Source: Helicobacteraceae bacterium
GTDB lineage: Bacteria > Campylobacterota > Campylobacteria > Campylobacterales > Sulfurimonadaceae
Length of the DNA stretch: 39,456 bases
Direction: 5' to 3'
Assembly: GCA_015493495.1 (NCBI GenBank)
Contig: WGDB01000142.1
Location: forward strand, 1 to 39,456
The notes under the pieces: generated by a model
Database searches by the model: none
What the model was told of the DNA's origin: nothing
What the model saw: the letters and a program-made list of their open reading frames with translations, nothing else
Position numbers and translations under genes: made by a program
Shown here: piece after piece, positions 7,068 to 15,624 of the stretch
Layout of the letters: each line of letters opens with the position of its first letter
Numbering within the stretch: position 1 is the first letter of the stretch

Positions 7068-9320
7068 ATGAAGTTTATACATGCCGTTTCGGCACTCATG
7101 TTATCACTGCCACTATTCGCGACCACGATAACGGAGATAAAATTTGTCGGTATGGTTCACATCTCTGAGTCTATAGCCAAAAGCATGTTGAGCATCAGAG
7201 AGGGAGAACCTCTTGACCTTGAGGCGGTAGACGCTTCTGTTAAGAAGTTTTACAAGCAGGGTTATTTTACGGACATCTGGGTTGATGAAAAAGATGGGGT
7301 GGTGATTTTTCACTTTGTAGAGAAGCCTATTATCTCAAAGATCTCCATGAGTGGTTGGAAAGAGAGTGACAAAGATGTCCAAAGCTCTCTCTTGCAGATC
7401 AAAAAAGGGGCGCTTTATGATGAGAAGCGTCTTTTGGAAGCTAAAAAACGTATTATTGCTGCGTTGTCACAAGAGGGAAAGATCGACTCTGTTGTTGAGA
7501 TCGAGACAGAATACCTAGACAACGGGAGTGTTGCAGTTGAGTTCAAAGTCAACGAAGGTGAGACTATTATTATCGAAGAGATGCAGTACTCTGGTAATGA
7601 AGGACTGGAGGCGGAAGTCTTTGAGCCACAGATCGCCAACAAAGCCCATCAGTGGATGGGTTGGTTTTGGGGTCGTAATGACGGTAAGATGCAGTTGGCA
7701 GAGCTGGGTTATGATCCTCTGCGTATTCGTGATGTCTATATGCAATATGGTTACCTCGATGCTAAGATCGATGAGCCTTTTACCCGTGTCGACTTTGACT
7801 CTTATACAGCACAGATGAGCTACCAAATAAGCGAGGGTGATGTCTACCGTACCAGTGGGATCGTGCTCTCACAACAAAAAGAGGTCATTGATGAGGCGAC
7901 CTTGCGAGAAGTGGTTCGACTTAAGTTACAAGAGCCCTTTAATATCAAGACCTTCCGTGAAGATGCTGATCGTATTAAGACCAAGATCGCTGACTTGGGA
8001 TACGCTTTTGTTCAGGTTGTACCTGACCTGCGTAAAGATAAAGAGAACAAGACTGTTGAGGTAGTATTTCGTATCACACCAGGTGAAAAAGTCTATATCC
8101 GTAACGTTATTATTGCTGGAAATGGTAGGACACTTGACCGGATTATCCGCCGTGAACTCTATCTTGGACCGGGTGAGCGTTATAACCTGACAGACCTTCG
8201 TGACTCTAAAAACTCACTGGGACGTACAGGTTTTTTTGAAAGTTCTACCATAGAAGAGAAACGTATTGATGAGCGTACTATGGACCTTGTGGTTAAGGTC
8301 AAAGAAGCACCAACAGGTAATATTCAACTGGGTGGTGGTTACGGCTCCTATGGCGGTATCTTGCTGAGTGTGGGTGTCAATGACAGAAACCTCTTTGGCT
8401 CTGGTATCAATGTTGGTATCAAGGTAGAACATTCTCAGCGTACCAAAAACTACTCATTTAACATTTCAAACCCTCGTCTGAACGACAGTGATTTCAGTGG
8501 TAATTTCTCGATCTACAAGTCGATCTATGAGTACAATGACTATACGGTTAACTCTGATGGGATTACTATGGGTATAGGACATCGTTTCACCCGTTTTATC
8601 AGTGGTTACTTGGGTTACAACTATGCTTCGGTGAGTTATGATGATATTGATCCTAATTACTTTGTATTAAACCCGCAGCTCAAACAGTATTTTGAGAGTT
8701 ATAACAAAAGCTCGGTGACCATCAGTGCTAACTTTGATAATACAGATGATTACTATCTGCCACGTCGTGGTTGGGCTATCTCTCAATCATTTGAAAAAGC
8801 GGGGATCGGTGCTGATGCCAACTTCTTTAAAAGCCGTAGTACCATCAATAAGTACAATGGTCTTCAGGAATACATCGGTTTCGATGCGATCTTCAGATGG
8901 AAAAACCGTTACTTTGCTGCGGCAGACACAGGTTTCTTGCCTCAGGCAGAAGGTTTCTATATGGGTGGTCTGGGTTCAGTACGTGGTTATGAGTCGTACT
9001 CATTGCCATATATAATAGACCAAAATGGAAATGCCGTACGTGTCTCTGCAACCCAGACGGCTTCGAGTAATGTCGAGATGAGTTTTCCATTGGTACCAAA
9101 AGCAAAGATGCGTTTTTCACTCTTTTATGATGTGGGTTGGATCCATACCGGTCGTCCAGAACTTGGAACTGTCCCTGATATGTTCCGTATGGGTTATGGA
9201 GTAGGGTTGGAGTGGTTTTCACCTGTTGGACCACTCCAGCTTGTCTTTGCGAACCCTGTCAATCCTGAAAGTAATGACAAGGTCTCTCACTTCGAATTTA
9301 CTATTGGACAGCGTTTCTAA
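7068..9320 (+). CDS. bamA: Outer membrane protein assembly factor BamA
   Basis: A 750-residue Omp85 protein that folds and inserts beta-barrel proteins into the outer membrane. It has a signal peptide (about 1-18, cleaved after LFA), five POTRA domains (about 19-400; the fifth ends near FESSTIEEKRIDERT), and a 16-strand barrel. The lid-loop motif VRGY is at 638-641, and the C-terminus ends in the aromatic residue expected of barrels (GQRF). Length is typical for Campylobacterota. The ATG follows GAAAGAGA. It is divergent from tyrA, with about 200 bases between the starts; a TACTAT at 6935-6940 is only a weak -10 candidate. No other Bam gene is nearby. Confidence 0.96.
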   Translation: MKFIHAVSALMLSLPLFATTITEIKFVGMVHISESIAKSMLSIREGEPLDLEAVDASVKKFYKQGYFTDIWVDEKDGVVIFHFVEKPIISKISMSGWKESDKDVQSSLLQIKKGALYDEKRLLEAKKRIIAALSQEGKIDSVVEIETEYLDNGSVAVEFKVNEGETIIIEEMQYSGNEGLEAEVFEPQIANKAHQWMGWFWGRNDGKMQLAELGYDPLRIRDVYMQYGYLDAKIDEPFTRVDFDSYTAQMSYQISEGDVYRTSGIVLSQQKEVIDEATLREVVRLKLQEPFNIKTFREDADRIKTKIADLGYAFVQVVPDLRKDKENKTVEVVFRITPGEKVYIRNVIIAGNGRTLDRIIRRELYLGPGERYNLTDLRDSKNSLGRTGFFESSTIEEKRIDERTMDLVVKVKEAPTGNIQLGGGYGSYGGILLSVGVNDRNLFGSGINVGIKVEHSQRTKNYSFNISNPRLNDSDFSGNFSIYKSIYEYNDYTVNSDGITMGIGHRFTRFISGYLGYNYASVSYDDIDPNYFVLNPQLKQYFESYNKSSVTISANFDNTDDYYLPRRGWAISQSFEKAGIGADANFFKSRSTINKYNGLQEYIGFDAIFRWKNRYFAAADTGFLPQAEGFYMGGLGSVRGYESYSLPYIIDQNGNAVRVSATQTASSNVEMSFPLVPKAKMRFSLFYDVGWIHTGRPELGTVPDMFRMGYGVGLEWFSPVGPLQLVFANPVNPESNDKVSHFEFTIGQRF

Positions 9321-9376
9321 AAACGTTTGAAGAAGTGCTGTGTAGCACAGAAATAGGCTTTGATCGTGCAACAAAC

Positions 9377-10846
9377 TTAGGCTGTTGTAAAACGTACCTC
9401 AATCTTATTCTGACCGATGGCCATAACACTTTCTTGTGCCAAGTAGGCCACTTTTTTATGACTCTTTATCACTAAAACATCATCTTCAAAACTAAGATCA
9501 AAATCACGTACTCTTGGGTGATGTGCCAAGAGCGCATCTGCGAGTGCCATAATGTTAGTGAGTCTTTGTAAAGCATCTTGGGTTGGAAGTAAAGCGGCAT
9601 ATTTAGCAAAATAGTTCTTTTTGATACCCTTACCAAGTTGATGTAAGACCAGCGTCGAGATCAGCGCGATCTCTTCATGGGTATAGCCATACTCCAGAGC
9701 AGTCAGTGTGAGGTATTGGCTATGGTTCTCAAATGAGTAAAAATGATGCGAGGCACCGATCTTGGCAAGTTTAGTGGCGATCAGCAGAGGTTTTTCAAAA
9801 CCACTTTCAAGAGATAGTCTGGCGTGCAGAAGTGTAAAAAGTTCTTTTGTCAGTTTGACACGCAACTCACGTTGGGGTGCATTATGTGTGTGTTGGTCGA
9901 TGAGGTATTTGAGTGATGGGTTGAAGTTTGCAGGAAAGACATCTCTGTTGTTTCTAAGCAGATCACTCAAGTAAAGACCCTCTCTTACACCTACACCACT
10001 ACAGGTCAAGCTGACAGCATCTACTTTTTTGATGATACGCAGTAAAATAAGAACACCAGGTTTAATAACATCAAGACGATCTTTTTTAACACCGAGTGCT
10101 TTGAGGTCTGCTTTACTCTTTGCTTTGAGTATCTTTTTGCCTAAACTTACAAGTTCAGATGCTTTAAAAGTATAGGCATGAACCTTATTGAGTGGATGGT
10201 TATTAGCTTTTAGCAAGATAAGGGCTAAGGCTCTAAAGGTCCCGCCCACACCTACGATATGTTTTTGTTTATCTACTTTTAAAGCCTTAAGTGCCTCGTC
10301 TATGTATCGCTTGGCTCCATCGACATCATCTTGGTCAAAAAAGAGCTCTTTCAGACGTACTGTTCCGAGGTTAAGAGAGTCAGATGCTACTACAACACCT
10401 TTTTCTATGCAGGCACACTCACTCGAACCACCACCGATGTCTAGTGTCATGGCATCATTGGCTGGTAAGAGGTTGGCACAGGCGATGCCGCCTAAATAGG
10501 CTTCTCTCTCTCCACTGATGACCTTGATGTTGAGGCCGATCTCTCTTTTAACACGTTTAACAAACTCTTTTTGGTTAGAGGCATCGCGAACAGCAGACGT
10601 AGCAACACAAAGCATCTTTCGTGCATCATAGGAGTTTGCGATCTGAACAAAGTCTTTAAGGGCGAGGAGGGCACGTTGCATGGCCTCCTCTTGCAGAGCA
10701 CCACCGTTTTGATAAGCATCTGCAGAGATACGTACCCGTGACTTCACTTCATGGAGCAGATGAAAGGCAAAGCGGCTGGTTTTTTCGATGATGATCATCC
10801 GCGCTGAGTTGGAACCTATGTCAATGACTGCAGTACGTTTTGCCAT
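9377..10846 (-). CDS. ppx: Exopolyphosphatase / pppGpp phosphohydrolase (Ppx/GppA)
   Basis: A 489-residue cytoplasmic ASKHA-fold phosphatase that splits terminal phosphate from polyphosphate and/or converts pppGpp to ppGpp. Motifs: phosphate-1 loop DIGSNS (9-14), VATSAVRDA (81-89), the catalytic-glutamate region SGEREA (111-116), and phosphate-2 loop DIGGGSSE (136-143). The second ASKHA lobe follows, and from about 310 a helical C-terminal domain as in long Ppx proteins. Ppx versus GppA activity cannot be told from sequence. It lies 94 bases downstream of the ferredoxin gene on the same strand and probably shares its transcript. From memory, C. jejuni has the same pair. Confidence 0.88.
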   Translation of the reverse strand: MAKRTAVIDIGSNSARMIIIEKTSRFAFHLLHEVKSRVRISADAYQNGGALQEEAMQRALLALKDFVQIANSYDARKMLCVATSAVRDASNQKEFVKRVKREIGLNIKVISGEREAYLGGIACANLLPANDAMTLDIGGGSSECACIEKGVVVASDSLNLGTVRLKELFFDQDDVDGAKRYIDEALKALKVDKQKHIVGVGGTFRALALILLKANNHPLNKVHAYTFKASELVSLGKKILKAKSKADLKALGVKKDRLDVIKPGVLILLRIIKKVDAVSLTCSGVGVREGLYLSDLLRNNRDVFPANFNPSLKYLIDQHTHNAPQRELRVKLTKELFTLLHARLSLESGFEKPLLIATKLAKIGASHHFYSFENHSQYLTLTALEYGYTHEEIALISTLVLHQLGKGIKKNYFAKYAALLPTQDALQRLTNIMALADALLAHHPRVRDFDLSFEDDVLVIKSHKKVAYLAQESVMAIGQNKIEVRFTTA

Positions 10847-10940
10847 GATCTTACCTTGGGATGAACCACATAGAGTGGCTCAGATGATTTATATAGGAAT
10901 TATAGGGGATGGAGGGTTAAGAAGGCGTAAGAGAAGCGGA

Positions 10941-11204
10941 CTACTCTTCCTCTTCTTCTTCATTCAAGATCTGCTTATATTTGAACTGGAGTTCGGCAAT
11001 CGTCTCAACATTGTCTTTGTCTAAGATAAAACAGTCAACAGGACAGACAGCAATACATGCAGGCTCATCATAGACCCCTACACACTCTGTACAACGGTCA
11101 GGGTCCACAACGTAAATCGGGTCTCCCTCTTCAATCGCTTCAGTCGGACACTCTTCACGGCAAGCATCACATGCAATACATTCATCATTTATTAAAAGTG
11201 CCAT
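10941..11204 (-). CDS. fdx: Ferredoxin, 2[4Fe-4S], Alvin/YfhL type
   Basis: An 87-residue electron carrier with two cluster-binding sets: Cys9, 12, 15, 19 and Cys38, 41, 50, 54. The eight-residue stretch between Cys41 and Cys50 (VGVYDEPA) and the C-terminal helix are marks of the Allochromatium vinosum-type low-potential ferredoxins. An extra Cys58 is present. The tail ends in six or more glutamates. It would be cytoplasmic and hand electrons to reductases not seen here. It sits between the sensor kinase and ppx, all on the minus strand, with 134 bases of spacer upstream in which I see no strong promoter. Confidence 0.93.
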   Translation of the reverse strand: MALLINDECIACDACREECPTEAIEEGDPIYVVDPDRCTECVGVYDEPACIAVCPVDCFILDKDNVETIAELQFKYKQILNEEEEEE

Positions 11205-11338
11205 TATAAACCTTAGCTATAACTACTTTAGAGGTACTCTAAAACAGTTTTTATATTTTCTAGTGCGATTTATAGCAGAAGAATGCTTGAAGTAATTTTA
11301 AATAGAAAAATTCTTCTTTGGGTATGGTAAATATATAC

Positions 11339-12646
11339 CTATTTTAGGGGCAAAATACAGTGCAGTTTAGAGCGTAAAAGGAGTGAGGCAACGGCACCCT
11401 TGTCATCATCCCTATTTTTGATAGAGAGCTGACCACCTAAGGCATCAGCAGCACTTTTTGCCAAAAAGAGTCCCAGTCCGGCACCAGACTTGCTTCCTTG
11501 ACGCATAAAGGGGGCAAAAAGGTCTACAGCATCATCAATACCACACCCTTCGTCGATCACTTCGATCAGCAACCCCTCATCATTATGATGGCTTGTCAAG
11601 ATCACTTTTTTACCAGTAGGTGTAAACTTGAGTGCATTTTGAAGCAGATTTTGAATGATCTGATTTAGAAGGCTCTCCTGCAGGGTACACATAAAGGCGT
11701 CCGGATGAAAACTCATCTCCAAGGTCTTGTTCTCTGATGCAGCAAGGAGGGCAAAGTCGTTGGCTTTACGTCGTAGTATCTCGATGACATCGGCTTGTAT
11801 CGGTGTCTCAAGTTGTGCACCCTCTTGTCTCCCTATGTTTAAGATACTGCTGACAATAGCGTTCATCTCATCAATACTTTTGTTACTCACCTTGATCGCT
11901 TCGATATACTCTTCGGGGGTACGCTTTTTAATCGTGGTGACTTGGTTTTTGAGCTTCATTACGGCCAGGGGAGTCTTAAGCTCATGTGCAGCACCTATAA
12001 AGAGCTCTTTTTGGTACTTTACAAAGTTCTGGATCCGGTTAATAAGATGGTTGATACTCTCACCTAGAGGTTCAAATTCAATAGGAAGCTCTTCTACCAC
12101 TATTGGTCGGATCATATGCTCACTCATGTTGGAGAGGCGATTGTTAAGCCCTTTGATCGGTGATATTAGCATTTTAGAGAAGATGACAGCATAGATAATG
12201 ACCAACAAGAACCCAATGGCATTAATAATAAAGATCGCATTTAGGATCTTTTTTAAGAGATGTTTGGTAGGTGTGATGTTTTTGGTGAGCTTGATGTAAC
12301 TTTTTTCACTGATATCAAAAGGGTAGTATAGTACCAAGTCTGTGTGTTGTGCTACAGATTTTTCAAGTATCTGAATACTGTTTTCAGGGGTATTATATTT
12401 GACCAGTTCAATACTGAGCCCTAAAAGTGCATCATTGCCATTTTCCTTGGCATCGACTAAAGATTTATAAGAACATATATTCTCTGCGAATGCTATCATT
12501 TCGGTACGTTTCTCATCGTAGATAGAGGATTGTATATAAAGATAGAGTAGTGAAGAGAAGATGATCATCAGTGCAAAGGTGGCGATGATGAGTTGTACAA
12601 TAAAACGGCTGCGTATACTTCGATCTGAAAACAAATGATACTCCAT
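11339..12646 (-). CDS. Membrane sensor histidine kinase next to hsrA
   Basis: A 435-residue two-component sensor kinase. Two membrane segments (about 14-38 and 137-157) enclose a periplasmic sensor of about 100 residues with no recognised domain. A HAMP-like linker (about 158-210) leads to the dimerisation domain with phospho-accepting His221 in HELKTP, then the ATPase domain with N box (NQIIQNLLQNALKF), G1 box DEGCGID and G2 box GAGLGLFLAK. All catalytic motifs are intact. The gene follows the response regulator gene with 124 bases between them, containing a stable hairpin, so its expression may be lower than that of the regulator. Context makes the HsrA-like regulator its likely partner. 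Confidence 0.9.
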   Translation of the reverse strand: MEYHLFSDRSIRSRFIVQLIIATFALMIIFSSLLYLYIQSSIYDEKRTEMIAFAENICSYKSLVDAKENGNDALLGLSIELVKYNTPENSIQILEKSVAQHTDLVLYYPFDISEKSYIKLTKNITPTKHLLKKILNAIFIINAIGFLLVIIYAVIFSKMLISPIKGLNNRLSNMSEHMIRPIVVEELPIEFEPLGESINHLINRIQNFVKYQKELFIGAAHELKTPLAVMKLKNQVTTIKKRTPEEYIEAIKVSNKSIDEMNAIVSSILNIGRQEGAQLETPIQADVIEILRRKANDFALLAASENKTLEMSFHPDAFMCTLQESLLNQIIQNLLQNALKFTPTGKKVILTSHHNDEGLLIEVIDEGCGIDDAVDLFAPFMRQGSKSGAGLGLFLAKSAADALGGQLSIKNRDDDKGAVASLLLRSKLHCILPLK

Positions 12647-12742
12647 GGTCCACAGATATAGGTTTGTGGTATAAATATCTTATTATTTTATCAGGATGTT
12701 ACTTGTTTTGAGTAGAAAAGGAAAATTTTTGTGTTGAGGGGT

Positions 12743-12763
12743 AAAGGAGCGTGAAGCTCCTTT
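12743..12763 (-). terminator. Hairpin between hsrA and the kinase gene, attenuator-like
   Basis: A perfect 8-bp stem, AAAGGAGC with GCTCCTTT, encloses a 5-base loop eight bases after the hsrA stop. In the minus direction only TTT ends the stem and no further T-run follows, so it is at best a partial terminator. It could also protect the 3' end of a processed hsrA transcript. Confidence 0.5.
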
Positions 12764-12770
12764 GGAGTAT

Positions 12771-13442
12771 TTAGATCTCTTTTGGAAAACAGAAACGGTA
12801 ACCACGACGACGTACAGTCTCGATAGTTGTGATGTTCAATGGCTTGTCCATCTTCTGTCGAATCTGGTTGATCGCTACTTCAATAACATTTGGTGTTACC
12901 AACTCAGGCTCTTCCCAAATGGCGTCAAGAAGCTGCTCTTTAGAGACGATCTGATCACGGTGACGTGCAAGGTGTGTAAGAACTTCAAATGGCTTACCCT
13001 TAAGTTCGATCTCGAGGTTATTATAGATGATCTTCTCTTCTTCCGGGTTGATAATAAGGTCATCGATCTCGATGATGTTAGAACCACCAAAACGCAGTTG
13101 CGCTTCGATACGTGCTACAAGAACATCAAAGTCAAATGGTTTGCGGATATAATCATCAGCACCAGATTTAAGTGCAGTAATCTCACTCTCATTGTCATCA
13201 CGAGCGGAAAGAACCACTACTTTAGTTTTAGGTGTGTTGGCTTTGATGTCAGGAATGATATCTACGCTGTTGCCATCTGGAAGCATCCAGTCCATAAGTA
13301 CTAAGTCGTAGTTACGGATGTCTAGGTAGTATTCGCCATCTTTTAGTGTCTCAACAACATCACTTTGGTAGCCAAATTCTTTAAGGCCTTCTGCCAAAGT
13401 TTTGTTCAGTGTTACTTCATCTTCGATGATTAAAATGCGCAT
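12771..13442 (-). CDS. hsrA: OmpR-type response regulator, HsrA orthologue with intact receiver
   Basis: A 223-residue regulator: receiver domain about 1-115 and winged-helix DNA-binding domain about 125-220. The DNA-binding half, including KGKPFEVLTHLARHRDQIVS and the VRRRGYRFC end, matches from memory the essential Helicobacter/Campylobacter regulator HsrA (HP1043/Cj0355c) nearly residue for residue. Unlike the H. pylori protein, the receiver has a full phosphorylation site: acidic pair in EDE (7-9), Asp51 in LMDWMLPDG, Ser79 and Lys101. The ATG is preceded by GAGG. Genes on either side (folB and plsY upstream, kinase, ferredoxin and ppx downstream) reproduce the Campylobacter neighbourhood except for the extra kinase. 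It likely controls growth, respiration or redox genes by binding promoters. Confidence 0.92.
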   Translation of the reverse strand: MRILIIEDEVTLNKTLAEGLKEFGYQSDVVETLKDGEYYLDIRNYDLVLMDWMLPDGNSVDIIPDIKANTPKTKVVVLSARDDNESEITALKSGADDYIRKPFDFDVLVARIEAQLRFGGSNIIEIDDLIINPEEEKIIYNNLEIELKGKPFEVLTHLARHRDQIVSKEQLLDAIWEEPELVTPNVIEVAINQIRQKMDKPLNITTIETVRRRGYRFCFPKEI

Positions 13443-13476
13443 GCATTACCTCATATATATTAAATTTTAGGGCGGA

Positions 13477-13485
13477 AGTATACCA
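13477..13485 (-). promoter_or_regulatory. Extended -10 promoter of hsrA
   Basis: On the minus strand TGG-TATACT is an extended -10 box about 35 bases before the hsrA ATG. Upstream (13497-13530) lies a dense run of A and T tracts that could act as an UP element. No consensus -35 is present, as is common in Campylobacterota. Confidence 0.6.
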
Positions 13486-13522
13486 CAGTTTTAGGTTAAT
13501 TTAATAATTTTTTAAAAAAATT

Positions 13523-13846
13523 TTAATATTTGGTGGTTTCGGAGAGGGAAACCTCGCAATTATCGAGGATGTCGGGTTTAGAAATCTTTAAGAAAAGTGT
13601 CTCGATCAGAGGAAATTCCTCTTTTAAAGTGCTTTTTAGGTGTAAAAGTGCTGTTTCTATCAGCTCAAATCGCTGTTTTTGCATCTCATTTTGGATGGCT
13701 TCTGCGACCAAAGCATAATTAATGAAAGTCTCTTGATAATGGTACTGTATTTGACAATTGACCCGTACCAATTGCTCTTTGGCACGTTCAAAGTCCAAGA
13801 TACCGATGATACAAAAAAACTCTAGGTCTTCGATCTCTATGGTCAT
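13523..13846 (-). CDS. folB: Dihydroneopterin aldolase
   Basis: A 107-residue FolB-type enzyme, which cleaves 7,8-dihydroneopterin to 6-hydroxymethyl-dihydropterin in folate synthesis. The family start IEDLEFFCIIGILDFER (residues 4-21) carries the conserved Glu20. NYALVAEAI (43-51), the ELIE segment (61-64) that binds the pterin, and Lys90 in ISKPDI, the usual catalytic lysine, are all present. It is a little short of the usual 115-120 residues. It starts two bases after plsY and is probably translated with it. The fit to the family is good though divergent. Confidence 0.82.
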   Translation of the reverse strand: MTIEIEDLEFFCIIGILDFERAKEQLVRVNCQIQYHYQETFINYALVAEAIQNEMQKQRFELIETALLHLKSTLKEEFPLIETLFLKISKPDILDNCEVSLSETTKY

Positions 13847-13848
13847 CT

Positions 13849-14463
13849 TTAAACGACAGCTTTCTCTTCGCCTTTGATCAAGCGCACGATGTTAGGTATA
13901 TGTTTGTAAAAAAGAATGATGGTGATGATGACAACCGGGGCATGTGCCATATCGGGATGTATAAAAAATGATGCTGCCAAGAGTGCAAGAACACCACTGA
14001 GTGAAGAGACGGAAGAGATCTTCAATGTTTTGGCCAAAACACCCCAGACAACAAAACCTATCAGTGTCTCTATTGGAAGCATGACCAGCAGAACGCCCAG
14101 TCCAGTCGCGATCCCTTTGCCACCTTCAAACCAAAGATAAGGACTGAAGCAGTGACCAACTACAGCCATAACTGCAACACCCCAGAGTGTGGATTCGGGC
14201 ATATCCAAAGCGATTGCTACCAGTAATACAGCAATCCCTTTGAGTGCGTCCAGCAGTAGTGTTGCGGCGCCCAGTTTTTTTGCGAGGGCAGGGTTGCTCT
14301 CTTTGACCACGCGAAGTACATTGGTCGCGCCTATACTTTTAGAGCCACTCTCTTTGACATTGACGCCAGCGATGAACTTGGCGAGTAAAAGGCCAAAAGG
14401 GATACCTCCTATAAGGTAAGCGGCAAGGTAAAACTGTGCATTGATGTTAAATAGAAAATCCAT
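13849..14463 (-). CDS. plsY: Acyl-phosphate:glycerol-3-phosphate acyltransferase
   Basis: A 204-residue inner-membrane enzyme that transfers an acyl group from acyl-phosphate to glycerol-3-phosphate, the first step of phospholipid synthesis. About five membrane segments are visible. The three family motifs are intact: SGSKSIGATNVLR (39-51), HCFSPYLWFEGGKGIAT (104-120, with GGKG at 114-117), and the late KHIPNI region. Length is typical. It is the first gene of a minus-strand run with folB and then hsrA. Confidence 0.93.
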   Translation of the reverse strand: MDFLFNINAQFYLAAYLIGGIPFGLLLAKFIAGVNVKESGSKSIGATNVLRVVKESNPALAKKLGAATLLLDALKGIAVLLVAIALDMPESTLWGVAVMAVVGHCFSPYLWFEGGKGIATGLGVLLVMLPIETLIGFVVWGVLAKTLKISSVSSLSGVLALLAASFFIHPDMAHAPVVIITIILFYKHIPNIVRLIKGEEKAVV

Positions 14464-14561
14464 AAATATAATAGCCTTGTAGATAATATGGGTGAATTCT
14501 ACATAAACAAGAGTTATAAGACGATGAATTTTAGAGAAAAATAGGTTACTTATTACAACTT

Positions 14562-14570
14562 TGATATAAT
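14562..14570 (+). promoter_or_regulatory. Extended -10 promoter of nadA
   Basis: TGA-TATAAT is an exact extended -10 box, 55 bases before the nadA start. No recognisable -35 box lies 16-18 bases upstream. It faces away from plsY and would drive nadA-nadC and the genes that follow. Confidence 0.6.
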
Positions 14571-14625
14571 CGCGAAATTAATATCCCTATATAGTATGAA
14601 ACTAGATTAGGCGCAAGGACACGGT

Positions 14626-15624
14626 GTGAACTACACAACAGAAGAACTCAAAGAGAAGATAATAGCACTAAAAAAGAAGTTAGACGTCACAGTGGTGGCG
14701 CATTTTTATCAGCGTGATGAGGTCTTTGAAATGGGTGACATTACGGGTGACTCACTGGAGTTGGCTAAAAAGACGATGGCAGATGACTCTAAATTTGTAC
14801 TCTTTTGTGGGGTAGCATTCATGGGCCAAAGTGTTAAGGTCTTAAGTCCTGAAAAACGTGTGGTGATGCCAAAACTGGCCTGCTGTTCAATGGCGCGTAT
14901 GATCGACTCTCTCTATTATGATGATGCGGTCAAGGCTATGGTGGCTGACGGTATTGCAGAAGAGAACATCCTGCCTATTACTTACATCAACTCCAATGCT
15001 GATGTTAAAGCGAAGGTTGGAAAGATGGGTGGCATGGTCTGTACCAGTTCAAATGCCAAAGTGATCATTACTAATGCGCTTAAAGAGGGTAAAAAGATCC
15101 TTTTTGTACCTGACCGATGTCTAGGCCAAAACATCGCCAACCAGATGGAACTTAAATCTGCAGTGATCGGTGAAGACAGTGACTTGGCTTCTGCTGACAT
15201 CATCTGTTACAACGGTTTTTGTGCTGTACACCAACTTTTCAATGTTGATGACATCAACTTTTATCGTAAAAAATTCCCCGGTATTAAGATCGTGACCCAC
15301 CCTGAGTGTGATCCTGCTGTCTGTGATGCTTCTGACTTTGTGGGTTCGACCTCTCAACTCATTAAATACATCGCTGATCTTGATCCTGATCAGAAGGTGG
15401 CAGTAGGAACAGAGTTTAACCTTGTCAACCGTCTGCGCCCTGACAACACTTATGTACTTTCATCAACCAAGCCGGAGTGTCCTACGATGAACGAGACGAC
15501 ATTGGAAGATCTCTACTTGACGTTAAAATCTATAGAAGACGAAGAACCTCTAAACGAGATCTTTGTAGATGATGACACCCAGAAGTGGGCGAAGATCGCA
15601 CTAGACAGAATGATGGCACTTTAA
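14626..15624 (+). CDS. nadA: Quinolinate synthase
   Basis: A 332-residue [4Fe-4S] enzyme that condenses iminoaspartate with dihydroxyacetone phosphate to quinolinate for NAD. Three pseudo-repeated domains are visible. Likely cluster cysteines are Cys86 or Cys87, Cys199 (NGFCAVHQ) and Cys285 (ECPTMNET). Other family motifs are VVAHFYQRDEV (23-33) and MGDITGDSLELAKK (36-49). The start is GTG with CAAGGA eight to ten bases before it; no better ATG lies upstream. Its stop overlaps the nadC start by one base. nadB (aspartate oxidase) is not in the window. Confidence 0.95.
   Translation: MNYTTEELKEKIIALKKKLDVTVVAHFYQRDEVFEMGDITGDSLELAKKTMADDSKFVLFCGVAFMGQSVKVLSPEKRVVMPKLACCSMARMIDSLYYDDAVKAMVADGIAEENILPITYINSNADVKAKVGKMGGMVCTSSNAKVIITNALKEGKKILFVPDRCLGQNIANQMELKSAVIGEDSDLASADIICYNGFCAVHQLFNVDDINFYRKKFPGIKIVTHPECDPAVCDASDFVGSTSQLIKYIADLDPDQKVAVGTEFNLVNRLRPDNTYVLSSTKPECPTMNETTLEDLYLTLKSIEDEEPLNEIFVDDDTQKWAKIALDRMMAL

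Noticed and set aside
6959-7168. Open frame of 69 codons upstream of and overlapping bamA
   Set aside because: No ribosome binding site, overlaps bamA by 101 bases, and the protein has no family features. bamA has a signal peptide from its own start.
9335-9348. GTGCT/AGCAC hairpin between bamA and ppx as a terminator
   Set aside because: Only five base pairs and no T-run on either side.
12762-13304. Long plus-strand frame opposite hsrA
   Set aside because: Shadow of hsrA on the other strand; cysteine- and aromatic-rich composition with no start signal.
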